Positions 15,818 through 22,235 of a stretch of DNA of 22,235 nt are shown here, piece after piece. Within the stretch, counting starts at the first letter, position 1, and every line of letters starts with the position of its first letter. The stretch is from CAZUZD01 sp964624465 (lineage in GTDB: Bacteria; Planctomycetota; Planctomycetia; Isosphaerales; Isosphaeraceae): NCBI GenBank assembly GCA_964624465.1, contig CAZUZD010000075.1, positions 1 to 22,235 of the forward strand. Direction: 5' to 3'. Under the pieces are notes generated by a model, which did no database searches, was not told the DNA's origin, and saw only the letters and a list, made by a program, of their open reading frames with translations. The position numbers and the translations under genes are program-made.

Positions 15818-17257
15818 TCAGAACAGGTCGGTGCTGGTCAACTGCTGCTCGACCCAGTCGCCCCGGCGCGCGATCTCGACGACCGCCGCGCGGATATCGC
15901 CGGCCGTGACGTGGACCCGGGCATACGTCCGGTCCATCACGAACATGGGCGCGTCGTTGACCTCGCGGATCGAGAGGCTGCCGTACGTGAGCTTGGCGTT
16001 CAGCCGCAGCGCGAACTCGTAGAAGCTCGGGTCGGCCGGGGCGCACACCGAGTACACCGAGAGCAGCCGCTCCTGCTTCCCCTCCACCAGCTCGATGTAC
16101 ACCTCGTGGAGCCGGTCGCCGGGCACCGGCACGATCACCCGGAAGGCGTCGCGGGCCCCCTGCTGGATCAGGCAGTCGAGCCCCTCCAGCGCCTCGCGGA
16201 CCAGGCTCTCGGTGTCGCGGAGCTGGCCCATCACGACCCGGAGCGCCTCGGCCAGCTCGTCGGCCGAGCCCGGGCGGTCGGCGGGGTCCTTCGAGAGCAG
16301 CCGCAAAATCAGCGTCGCCAGCTCGTCGGGGATGCCGGGCGCCAGCCGCCTCGGGTCGGGCGCCGGCTCCTGCCGGTGCATCCGGATCAGCTGGTCGAGC
16401 CGGTCGGCGGCGAACGGGAGCCGCGCCGTCAGCAGGTAGAAGAACATGACCCCGACGGCGTACAGGTCCGTCCTCGGCGAGGCCGGGGCGCCGTTGAACA
16501 GCTCGGGGGCCATGAACGTGGGGGTGCCCGCGACCGTGGCGCCCGGGGTCCCGTCGTCGGCGATCCGCCGCACCAGGCCGAAGTCGGCCAGCTTCGCCTG
16601 CCCCTCGGGCGTCAGCAGCACGTTGGCCGGCTTCACGTCGTGATGCACCAGCCCGGCGCGGTGCGCGGCCGCCAGCGCCAGCACGACCTGTCGCACCAGC
16701 ACCGTGGCCCGCAGCGGCTCGAACGCCCCCTCGCGGATCAGCGCCTCCTTGAGGCTGTTGCCGCCGGGGACATGCTCCATCTCGATGAAGTGGTAACCGC
16801 GGTCGCTGCCCAGGTTGTGCACCGTCACGATGTTCGGGTGCACCACGCCGGCCACCGCCCGCGCCTCGGCCCAGAACCGCTCGACGGTCTGCGGCTGCCG
16901 GGTCACCAGCCCGGGGCTCAGCACCTTGAGCGCACTGGTCCGACCCAGGCCCAGATGCTGGGCCCGGTAGACGCGCCCCATCGAGCCGTGGCCGATCGCC
17001 GTGTCGATCCGGTACAGGCCCAGGTGGGTGCCGACCAGGTCGTCGACCGCCGGGAACCCGTCGCCGGCGATCGCCGGCACCTGCGCCTCGGCGGGCAGCG
17101 GCAGGGCCACCGTCTCCTGCGAGTCGCCCAGCAGGGGGCAGCTCGCCTGGGCCGCGAACGCACACTGGGGGGCCGGGGCGTGCTCCGGACCGGCCGCCTC
17201 GCCGCAGAACGGGCAGGTCTGCGCCGGGGTCGAGGCCGTCGTCGCCCGACTTTCCAC
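15818..17257 (-). CDS. Ser/Thr protein kinase with N-terminal zinc ribbon and C-terminal YbjN/secretion-chaperone-like domain
   Basis: The 479-residue kinase has no transmembrane segment, unlike many PknB-type kinases. Residues 15-40 hold CPFC plus Cys32 and Cys40, a probable zinc ribbon. The kinase domain spans about 82-343, with the glycine loop GHGSMGRVY (89-97), Lys111 in 'ALKVL', the catalytic loop VHHDVKPAN (204-212; Asp207, Lys209, Asn212), DFG at 225-227 and APE at 250-252. The Arg of the usual HRD is His206. Residues about 350-470 form an alpha/beta domain ('RLLSVYSVCAP', 'FYEFALRLNAKLTYGSLSI', 'VHVTAGDIRAAVVEIARRGDWVE') resembling YbjN or type III secretion chaperones. The start is GTG at 17255-17257 after a GGTGGGGGG stretch. 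The substrate is unknown. Confidence 0.9.
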   Translation of the reverse strand: MESRATTASTPAQTCPFCGEAAGPEHAPAPQCAFAAQASCPLLGDSQETVALPLPAEAQVPAIAGDGFPAVDDLVGTHLGLYRIDTAIGHGSMGRVYRAQHLGLGRTSALKVLSPGLVTRQPQTVERFWAEARAVAGVVHPNIVTVHNLGSDRGYHFIEMEHVPGGNSLKEALIREGAFEPLRATVLVRQVVLALAAAHRAGLVHHDVKPANVLLTPEGQAKLADFGLVRRIADDGTPGATVAGTPTFMAPELFNGAPASPRTDLYAVGVMFFYLLTARLPFAADRLDQLIRMHRQEPAPDPRRLAPGIPDELATLILRLLSKDPADRPGSADELAEALRVVMGQLRDTESLVREALEGLDCLIQQGARDAFRVIVPVPGDRLHEVYIELVEGKQERLLSVYSVCAPADPSFYEFALRLNAKLTYGSLSIREVNDAPMFVMDRTYARVHVTAGDIRAAVVEIARRGDWVEQQLTSTDLF

Positions 17258-17636
17258 GAGGCACCCCCCACCTGGTCCGGTCCGATCCGGCCGTCACCCA
17301 GCCCCGCCACATCACGTCGGGCCGGGCGCAGATCGACCCGGGCCTACTACGTCGCCTGCAGTGTAAATGTTGGCCTCAAAAGGGCCAGGTCAAGTTTTGA
17401 TGCCGCAAGCCGAGTAGATTGGGGGCTTTGTGTCGAGTGGGTTGGCTCCGGCGCGGTCCGTCCCGCGGCGGGCCACCCCCAGGACACCGGGGAGTCGGGC
17501 GGGGTTCGGGGGGCGTGTGGACCCACCCGGGATCGCGTGCGGGGGCCGTCGTCGGTGACGGCCGCGGAGCAGGGGAGGGTGTTCCCCGGGACCGGGCACC
17601 TGCGCCCGGTGGCTCGTCGGGGTGCTGGCGGGAAGG
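17258..17636. other. Intergenic region upstream of the kinase gene
   Basis: This stretch of about 380 bp holds no gene I can support. Around 17355-17430 it is A+T-richer (GTAAATGTTGG, CAAGTTTTGATG), likely the kinase promoter zone. A TTGACC box (17393-17388, minus strand) is present but no good -10 follows it. The remainder is GC-rich and featureless up to the large hairpin. Confidence 0.4.
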
Positions 17637-17699
17637 CCCCCGGACCACCCCCGGCGCTCCCGGCCGATTGGCCGGGCCCGCGCGGGGGTGGTCCGGGGG
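17637..17699 (-). terminator. Very stable nested hairpin downstream of the LEA-like gene
   Basis: CCCCCGGACCACCCCC (17637-17652) is perfectly complementary to GGGGGTGGTCCGGGGG (17684-17699). Inside it GCGC (17654-17657) pairs with GCGC (17680-17683), and CCCGGCC (17659-17665) pairs with GGCCGGG (17670-17676) across a GATT loop, giving about 27 base pairs in 63 nt. It starts 7 nt past the stop of the minus-strand LEA-like gene, so termination or 3'-end protection is the likely job. No T-tract follows on either strand. Confidence 0.6.
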
Positions 17700-17706
17700 T
17701 GGGACG

Positions 17707-18021
17707 TCAGCTGCCGGCCTTCTTGAGCCGCTCGCCCTGCTCCTCGATGTGGGCGCCGGCCGTGTGGGCCGCCTGGCTCGCCTTCTCCGAGGCCGCCTGG
17801 CCCAGCTCGCCGGCCTTCTCCGAGGCCGCGTGCGCAGCGTCCTTCGCCTTCTCGGCGACCGAGTGCGCAGCGTCCTTCGTCTTCTCGGTGGCCGTGTGCG
17901 CCGCGTCCTTGAGCTTCTCGGCGCCCGCCTCGGCGGCGTCCTTGGCGTGCTCGACGCCCGACTTCACGGCCACCTTCGCGTCCTCGACACCCTGCTTGAT
18001 CCGGTCCTTCGCGTCCGACAT
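17707..18021 (-). CDS. LEA-like 11-residue-repeat protein
   Basis: The 104-residue hydrophilic protein is almost entirely Ala, Lys, Glu, Asp and His. It is made of about six tandem 11-mers such as 'EKTKDAAHSVA', 'EKAKDAAHAAS' and 'EKASQAAHTAG', the pattern of group 3 LEA proteins and of apolipoprotein-like amphipathic helices. LEA proteins are usually disordered in water and fold to helix on drying or at membranes, where they protect proteins and lipids from stress. There is no signal peptide, so it is cytoplasmic. The ATG at 18019-18021 follows GGAGGAGG by about 7 nt, an excellent ribosome-binding site suggesting high expression; an in-frame ATG at 18042 lies upstream of that site. It is divergent from the PEP-CTERM gene. 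Confidence 0.82.
   Translation of the reverse strand: MSDAKDRIKQGVEDAKVAVKSGVEHAKDAAEAGAEKLKDAAHTATEKTKDAAHSVAEKAKDAAHAASEKAGELGQAASEKASQAAHTAGAHIEEQGERLKKAGS
17762..17959 (-). repeat. Six tandem 33-bp units within the LEA-like gene
   Basis: Six consecutive 33-bp units share a core of the type CGTCCTTCGCCTTCTCGG, one per 11 encoded residues. The middle units are the most alike, which suggests recent duplication by slippage or unequal exchange; the outer ones have diverged. Confidence 0.75.
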
Positions 18022-18317
18022 GGCGAATCCTCCTCCGCGCACACCTGGTTCGTGGCCTCAACACCTCCAGCCTCAAACGCAATCCGGGTGCCATCCCGGG
18101 GAGGCCCCGACGACGGGGGGCTGGAGGTTGCTTTTGTTGATTTTTGCTTGTATTGGTGTGGCTTTGTGATCAATTGTGTTGGGGTTCGATGTCGACGCCC
18201 GCGGCGTTGCGGTCCGCGCTCGGTGGCCGAGTCGGCTGACCGGCCGGGCGGTGGGTGCCACGTCCGGATGGCGCGGGGGCCCGAGAGGTCGAGGACGATC
18301 GGGAAGGGAGAATGCGA
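18022..18317. other. Divergent promoter region with strong A+T-rich core
   Basis: Between the divergent LEA-like and PEP-CTERM genes, 18128-18185 is the most A+T-rich stretch of the window (TTTTGTTGATTTTTGCTTG, GATCAATTGTGTTGG). It very probably holds both promoters, but no -35/-10 pair is good enough to assign: TTGATC with TACAAG on the minus strand has only a 15-bp spacer. No coding frame is supported. Confidence 0.5.
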
Positions 18318-18971
18318 ATGCAGCGCGAGGCGAAGCGGCGGCGGGATCTGGCGGGTCGGCTGGGTGCCTACCTGGCGGCCGGCGTGGGCGTGGGGACCCT
18401 GGGGACGACGGCCGAGGCCGGGATCATTACGATCGACGTCTCCGGCTTCAACGGGATCAACGGCGGCGTGCCCAGCGGGTCCTACGCCTATGTCGAGCTC
18501 ACGCCGGGCGGCGGTGACCTGGAGATCATGAACGGCGCGTACGGGATCATCGGGCTCGACGGTGACGTCGGGCTGTACTTCGCCTACGACGGCGGTTACG
18601 TCTCGCCGACGAAGCTCTCGGCGGGCATGACGGTCGACAGCTCGCTGTTCTTCACCGACTACGATGCCTACTCTGCGTTCCGCATCACCTACGATTCCAC
18701 GACCTACGCCTCGCCCGATTTCGGCCCCGGCAGCTACATGGGCTTCGTCGATGGCCTGGGCCGTTTCGGTTACCTGGAGGTGACCTGGAACAGCAGCCTG
18801 GACCAGTTCCAGATCCTCAGTGGCGCCTATGAGGACGTCAGCGGCGTCGGGATCGTGATCCCCAACGCCGCCGTGCCCGAGCCGTCGACGCTGGGCCTGA
18901 TGGCGCTGGGCGCCGCCGGCCTGCTCGCCGCCCGCGCTCGCAAGGTCAAGGCCGAGCCCGCCGTCCACTGA
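18318..18971 (+). CDS. Secreted PEP-CTERM sorting-domain protein
   Basis: The 217-residue exported protein has a basic head (REAKRRRDLAGR), a hydrophobic stretch (LGAYLAAGVGVGTLGTT) and a likely cleavage after AEA. The C-terminus shows 'VPEPSTLGLMALGAAGLLAARARK', the PEP-CTERM signal: the VPEP motif, a hydrophobic helix and a basic end. Exosortase recognises this tag, and members are tied to exopolysaccharide export or biofilm surfaces. The middle (about 35-185) is beta-rich with many Tyr, Asp and Gly, like other planctomycete PEP-CTERM proteins of unknown role. Two ATGs compete, 18312 and 18318; the latter is preferred because GGGAG (18306-18310) sits 7 nt before it. No exosortase gene is in the window. 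A hairpin terminator follows. Confidence 0.85.
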   Translation: MQREAKRRRDLAGRLGAYLAAGVGVGTLGTTAEAGIITIDVSGFNGINGGVPSGSYAYVELTPGGGDLEIMNGAYGIIGLDGDVGLYFAYDGGYVSPTKLSAGMTVDSSLFFTDYDAYSAFRITYDSTTYASPDFGPGSYMGFVDGLGRFGYLEVTWNSSLDQFQILSGAYEDVSGVGIVIPNAAVPEPSTLGLMALGAAGLLAARARKVKAEPAVH

Positions 18972-19026
18972 TTCCGAGTCCTTCGGGGTCGCTGAACGCG
19001 GCCACTGCGGACGCAGCCGATTTCCG

Positions 19027-19068
19027 GGACCGCCCGCACGAACACCCAGGGGTTCGCGCGGGCGGTCC
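19027..19068 (+). terminator. Hairpin terminator after the PEP-CTERM gene
   Basis: GGACCGCCCGC (19027-19037) pairs perfectly with GCGGGCGGTCC (19058-19068). After one A-C mismatch, CGAAC (19039-19043) pairs with GTTCG (19052-19056), closing an 8-nt loop. It lies 55 nt past the stop and is followed by TGTCGTTGAT, a weak T-containing tail. Confidence 0.65.
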
Positions 19069-19119
19069 TGTCGTTGATCATCGACCCACGCGAGCATGGC
19101 CGACCCGCCAGGCCCGGAT

Positions 19120-19137
19120 CCTGGAGGAGCCTCCAGG
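19120..19137. promoter_or_regulatory. Perfect 8-bp palindrome upstream of the fusion gene
   Basis: CCTGGAGG-AG-CCTCCAGG is a perfect inverted repeat with a 2-bp centre, about 120 bp upstream of the phosphodiesterase-sulfotransferase start. The form suits a dimeric regulator site. Nothing else supports that use. Confidence 0.25.
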
Positions 19138-19256
19138 CTCTGACCTGCGACGGTCGCGGCCGGCACGCGTGCTGCGATCTCACCAGGCCAGTCCGGCTCT
19201 TGATGGGGCCCGGCCGGTGCCACCCTGAGCCTTGGACTCGACCAGGACGGCTGCTC

Positions 19257-21944
19257 ATGGCTGCTCGCAGGAAGTTGTTGCTGGTGGGCTGGGACTCGGC
19301 CGACTGGAAGATCATCCACCCGCTGCTCGACGCCGGCCAGTTGCCGGGGGTGCAGCGGTTGGTCGAGCGCGGCACCAGTGGCAACCTGACGACGCTGGAG
19401 CCGCAGCTCTCGCCGATGCTCTGGACCAGCATCGCCACCGGGAAGATGGCGTACCACCACGGCGTGCCGGGGTTCACCGAGGTCGACCCGGTGACGAAGG
19501 CGGTGGTGCCGGTCTCGGCCGCCACCCGCCAGTGCCGCACGGTCTGGGAGATCCTGGCCGAGCGTGGGCTGCGGAGCCACGTCGTGTCGTGGTTCGCCAC
19601 CCAGGGGGAGCGCGACCTGCCAGGCAAGCTGGTCTCGAACATGTTCGGCCACCTGACCGGCGTGACGGCCGTTCAGGACCCCGACACCTGGCCGCCGCCG
19701 TTGCCGGGCACATACTGGCCGCCCGAGCTGGCCGAGACGATGAACTCGCTGCGGGTCAGCCCGCACGAGATCGATCCCGACCAGGTCATCCGGCTGTTCG
19801 TGCCCGACGCTCCGACGGTCGACCAGACCAAGGACCGACGGCTCTGGACCCTGGCGAAGTATCTGGCCGAGGCGTTCTCGGTGCACACGGCGGCCACGCA
19901 CCTGATGGAGATCGATCCCGACTGGGACTTCCTGGCGGTCTACTACCGCGCGGTCGACGAGCTGAGCCACCTCTTCATGCCGTACCACCCGCCGCAGATG
20001 CAGGGCATCCCCGACGCTGACTTCGCACTCTACAAGGACGTCGTCAACAGCACGTACCGCCTGCACGACATGTTCCTGCAACGCCTGATGCAACTGGCCG
20101 GTCCCGACACGGCCGTGATGCTCATCTCCGACCACGGCTTCCACTCCGACCACCTGCGCCCGAAGTTCACCCCGCGCGTGCCGGCGGGCATCACCGTGTG
20201 GCACCGGCCCCAGGGCGTGTTCGCGGCGGCCGGGCCGGGGTTCCAGGCCGATGAGCTGATCTACGGCGCCCGGTTGCTCGACGTCGCCCCCACGGTGCTG
20301 CACTACTTCGGCCTACCGATGGGCGAGGACATGGAGGGGCGGGTGCTGCAGGAGGCGTTCGTGGACCCCACCCCGCCCGCGACCATCCCCACCTGGGAGC
20401 CGCCCGGCGGCGTCCAGCATGCCAGGACGCGGCTGGAGAGCGGCGACAGCCAGGCGCTCCTCGACCAGTTCGTGGCGCTCGGGTACATCGACGAGGTGTC
20501 GTCCGACACGAGCCAGGCGGCCATCGAGACCCAGCGCGAGAACGACTGGAACCTCGCCCGCGCCTTCGTACACGCCGGCCGCCACGCGCAGGCCCTGCCG
20601 CTGCTCGAGGGCTGCTGCCACCTGCAACCCGACCGCACCGACTACGCCCAGGCGCTGGCCCGCTGCCAGCTGAACCTCCGCCTGCTGCCCGAGGCCGAGG
20701 CGACCGCCAATCGCGCGCTCGAGACCTTCGGGCGCACCGAGACGGCCCGGCTGCTGCGGGCCTCGATCGCCATCCAGCGTGAGCAGTTCGCCGAGGCGTT
20801 GCAGGAGCTGGAGACCGTCCGGCAGACGCATCCCGAGGAGTTGCAGTTGCAGCTCATGCTGGCGCAGACCGGCATGCGCCTGCGCAAGGATGAGCTGGTG
20901 GAGGAGGCCCTGAACCGGGTGCTGGCCGCCGACCCGCACAATCCCGAGGCGTTCCTGATCCTGGCCCGGCTCCGGCTGCACCAGCAGCAGAACGACGCCG
21001 CGGTCGAGGCGGCCCTGGAAGCGATTGGACTGCAATACGGCAACCCGCAGGGCCACTTCCTGCTGGGTGCGGCGCTCGTGCAATCGCAGCGCTGGCAGGA
21101 GGCGATCAAGCCGCTGCAAAACGCGCTGCAATTGCAGCCGAGGTTCCCGCTCGCCCACCGCCTGATGTCGCGCGTCCATCGCGCCCTGGGCGAGCCCGAG
21201 CGTGCCGCCGTGCAGGAAAATCTGGCCAGGCTCCGTCGCGCCGAGATGAAGGCGGCCAGCGTGTCCGAGACGGCCGTCCTGCGTCAGGCTGCCGCCGAGC
21301 GTGCCGCCGTGCGTCAGGCTGAGATCGACCGCAAGGCCGCCGAGGAGGCCGACATCGAGCCGATCGATTGCGTGATCGTCTCCGGCCTGCCGCGTTCGGG
21401 CACCTCGCTGATGATGCAGATGCTCCGCGCCAGCGGCATCGAGCCCCTGACCGACGGCCAGCGCGCCGCCGACGACGACAATCCCGAGGGCTACTGGGAG
21501 TGGGAAGACATCAAGAAACTGCCCAGGAACCCGCGCGTCATCGAGCAGGCCAGGGGCAAGGCGGTGAAGGTGATCTCGGCCCTGCTCCCCAGCCTGCCGG
21601 GCCGGCACCACTACAAGATCATCTACATGACCAGGCCGGTGGAGCAGGTGGTGGAGAGTCAGTGGAAGATGCTGGAGCGCAGCGGTCAGCAGCCGAAGTC
21701 GGAGAAGGAGCATCTGATCCGCGTCCAGCGCGGCCACAGCCAGCAGATCCTGAAGACGCTGAAGGCTCGCCCCCAGGTCGAGCTGCTGGAACTCTCCTAT
21801 CTTGACCTGATCGCCGACCCGACCGCCGGCATCGCCCAGCTCGCCACCTTCCTGGGCGACCAGTTCACCCCCAGCCCGGCCGTGACCGCCTGCGTGAAGC
21901 CGTCGCTGTACCGTCAGCGGCAGGCGGCTCCCAGCGTCTCGTAG
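19257..21944 (+). CDS. Alkaline-phosphatase-superfamily phosphodiesterase fused to TPR repeats and a sulfotransferase domain
   Basis: The 895-residue cytoplasmic protein has three parts. Residues 5-370 form a type I phosphodiesterase/nucleotide pyrophosphatase-like domain: 'LLLVGWDSADW' (metal Asp13), the nucleophile region 'QLSPMLWTSIATGK' (50-63, Ser52 likely), 'VDELSHLFMPYH' (Asp234, His238, His244) and 'ISDHGFHSDH' (Asp292, His293). Residues about 425-660 are TPR-like helix pairs ('NDWNLARAFVHAGRHAQALPLLE', 'PQGHFLLGAALVQSQRWQEAI'), followed by a charged Ala/Glu/Arg helix (660-697). Residues 701-890 form a sulfotransferase fold with the PAPS 5'-phosphosulfate loop 'SGLPRSGTSLMMQML' (709-723) and 'IIYMTRPVEQVVES' (788-801). 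The ATG at 19257 is chosen over an upstream in-frame extension to 19074 that overlaps terminator and palindrome sequence. The biochemical task of the fusion is unknown. Confidence 0.88.
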   Translation: MAARRKLLLVGWDSADWKIIHPLLDAGQLPGVQRLVERGTSGNLTTLEPQLSPMLWTSIATGKMAYHHGVPGFTEVDPVTKAVVPVSAATRQCRTVWEILAERGLRSHVVSWFATQGERDLPGKLVSNMFGHLTGVTAVQDPDTWPPPLPGTYWPPELAETMNSLRVSPHEIDPDQVIRLFVPDAPTVDQTKDRRLWTLAKYLAEAFSVHTAATHLMEIDPDWDFLAVYYRAVDELSHLFMPYHPPQMQGIPDADFALYKDVVNSTYRLHDMFLQRLMQLAGPDTAVMLISDHGFHSDHLRPKFTPRVPAGITVWHRPQGVFAAAGPGFQADELIYGARLLDVAPTVLHYFGLPMGEDMEGRVLQEAFVDPTPPATIPTWEPPGGVQHARTRLESGDSQALLDQFVALGYIDEVSSDTSQAAIETQRENDWNLARAFVHAGRHAQALPLLEGCCHLQPDRTDYAQALARCQLNLRLLPEAEATANRALETFGRTETARLLRASIAIQREQFAEALQELETVRQTHPEELQLQLMLAQTGMRLRKDELVEEALNRVLAADPHNPEAFLILARLRLHQQQNDAAVEAALEAIGLQYGNPQGHFLLGAALVQSQRWQEAIKPLQNALQLQPRFPLAHRLMSRVHRALGEPERAAVQENLARLRRAEMKAASVSETAVLRQAAAERAAVRQAEIDRKAAEEADIEPIDCVIVSGLPRSGTSLMMQMLRASGIEPLTDGQRAADDDNPEGYWEWEDIKKLPRNPRVIEQARGKAVKVISALLPSLPGRHHYKIIYMTRPVEQVVESQWKMLERSGQQPKSEKEHLIRVQRGHSQQILKTLKARPQVELLELSYLDLIADPTAGIAQLATFLGDQFTPSPAVTACVKPSLYRQRQAAPSVS

Positions 21945-22070
21945 GGCGGATCAGCGCCAGCGTCATCCGCCGCGCCCGAACGGAGGCCGCGCGCCGGCCC
22001 AATCCGCCCGGCCCGCAGTGCGCTCCCGCCCCATCGCGGCGGATGACGCTCCGCTGATCCGCCCTACGAA
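21939..22070. repeat. REPIN-like pair of inverted REP sequences
   Basis: Two near-identical 30-31 nt REP-type sequences face each other: 21941-21971 on the plus strand and 22067-22038 on the minus strand, 66 bp apart. Each starts with GTAG followed by a GGCGGAT...ATCCGCC stem. The shared arms are TCGTAGGGCGGATCAGCG and AGCGTCATCCGCCGCG; the copies differ only in the loop (one extra base and a substitution). This is the layout of REP doublets (REPINs) mobilised by RAYT transposases, where GTAG heads are typical. The TAG of the left copy is the stop codon of the preceding gene. No RAYT gene is in the window. Confidence 0.75.
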
Positions 22071-22078
22071 TGCCAGAC

Positions 22079-22122
22079 AACGACCCCGAGGCGGGCCGGT
22101 CGGGGCGCGCAACGGGGTCGTT
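22079..22122. terminator. Hairpin between convergent genes
   Basis: AACGACCCCG (22079-22088) is perfectly complementary to CGGGGTCGTT (22113-22122), with a 24-nt GC-rich loop. It lies between the fusion gene and the minus-strand gene at the window end, so it could stop transcription from both sides. On the minus strand TTGTCTGG follows; there is no true T-run. Confidence 0.5.
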
Positions 22123-22154
22123 GGAGTTGCGATGGAATGGCGACGTCCGGGGGA

Positions 22155-22235
22155 TCAGACGTTGTAGGTGGTGGAGGCGGTGGTGCCGCCGCGGCCGGTC
22201 CAGTTGGTGTGGAAGAACTGGCCGCGGGGGCGGTC
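22155..22235 (-). CDS. C-terminal end of an unidentified protein (cut by window edge)
   Basis: Twenty-six codons read into the stop at 22155-22157, ending ...GQFFHTNWTGRGGTTASTTYNV. Every codon has G or C in the third position, as in the real genes here, and the frame is open to the window edge. The tail is rich in Gly, Thr and Asn, as in secreted or surface proteins. I do not recognise the family. It converges on the phosphodiesterase fusion gene. Confidence 0.55.
   Translation of the reverse strand, partial: DRPRGQFFHTNWTGRGGTTASTTYNV

Noticed and set aside
17762..17959. CRISPR-like array
   Set aside because: The 33-bp units are contiguous without spacers, in frame, and encode 11-mer LEA repeats.
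17964..20303. 779-codon open frame on the minus strand
   Set aside because: It spans the LEA-like start, the PEP-CTERM gene and the first third of the fusion gene in antisense, and has no recognisable domain.
20313..21737. 474-codon minus-strand frame opposite the fusion gene
   Set aside because: It is antisense to TPR and sulfotransferase coding sequence, and its His/Leu/Gln-rich text mirrors the repeat codons.

Overview
The window looks like a piece of a planctomycete chromosome, most likely from the Isosphaeraceae. The DNA is very GC-rich and codon third positions are almost all G or C. It carries several planctomycete marks: a TIGR03067-type secreted protein, a CAP-domain protein that starts with the planctomycetal 'LEDRTLP'-like motif, a PEP-CTERM protein, a cytoplasmic Ser/Thr kinase, a ThiS-ThiG fusion and a giant phosphodiesterase-TPR-sulfotransferase fusion. 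The taxonomic placement is inferred from these families, not from a marker gene.

Left part (1-5500, all minus strand): the 5' end of hisF, a secreted TIGR03067 protein, a small unknown protein, and a likely operon thiSG - DinG-like helicase - HEAT-repeat protein. In that operon the last two genes are separated by only 2 nt.

Middle (5983-11313, plus strand): a secreted CAP-domain protein, then a cluster of a FemAB/GNAT-like acyltransferase, bshB1 and bshA (bacillithiol-type thiol biosynthesis, overlapping TGATG) and a PaaK-like adenylate-forming enzyme. No bshC is present in the window, so the two flanking acyl-chemistry enzymes are candidates for a variant or decorated low-molecular-weight thiol pathway. 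This is the best candidate for an undescribed system here.

Right-middle (11338-18021, minus strand): a GMC flavin oxidoreductase; an S55 (SpoIVB-like) peptidase gene interrupted by an in-frame amber codon at a position where relatives have Glu; a three-helix membrane protein; a zinc-ribbon Ser/Thr kinase with a C-terminal YbjN/secretion-chaperone-like domain; and an LEA-like 11-mer-repeat protein followed by a very strong nested hairpin.

Right end (18318-22235): a PEP-CTERM secreted protein with a terminator hairpin, the 895-residue phosphodiesterase-TPR-sulfotransferase protein, a REPIN-like pair of inverted REP sequences whose GTAG head supplies that gene's stop codon, a second hairpin, and the 3' end of an unidentified minus-strand gene. 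I saw no tRNA, rRNA, CRISPR array, transposase or phage gene. The opposite strands of the real genes hold many long open frames that are GC-content artefacts.
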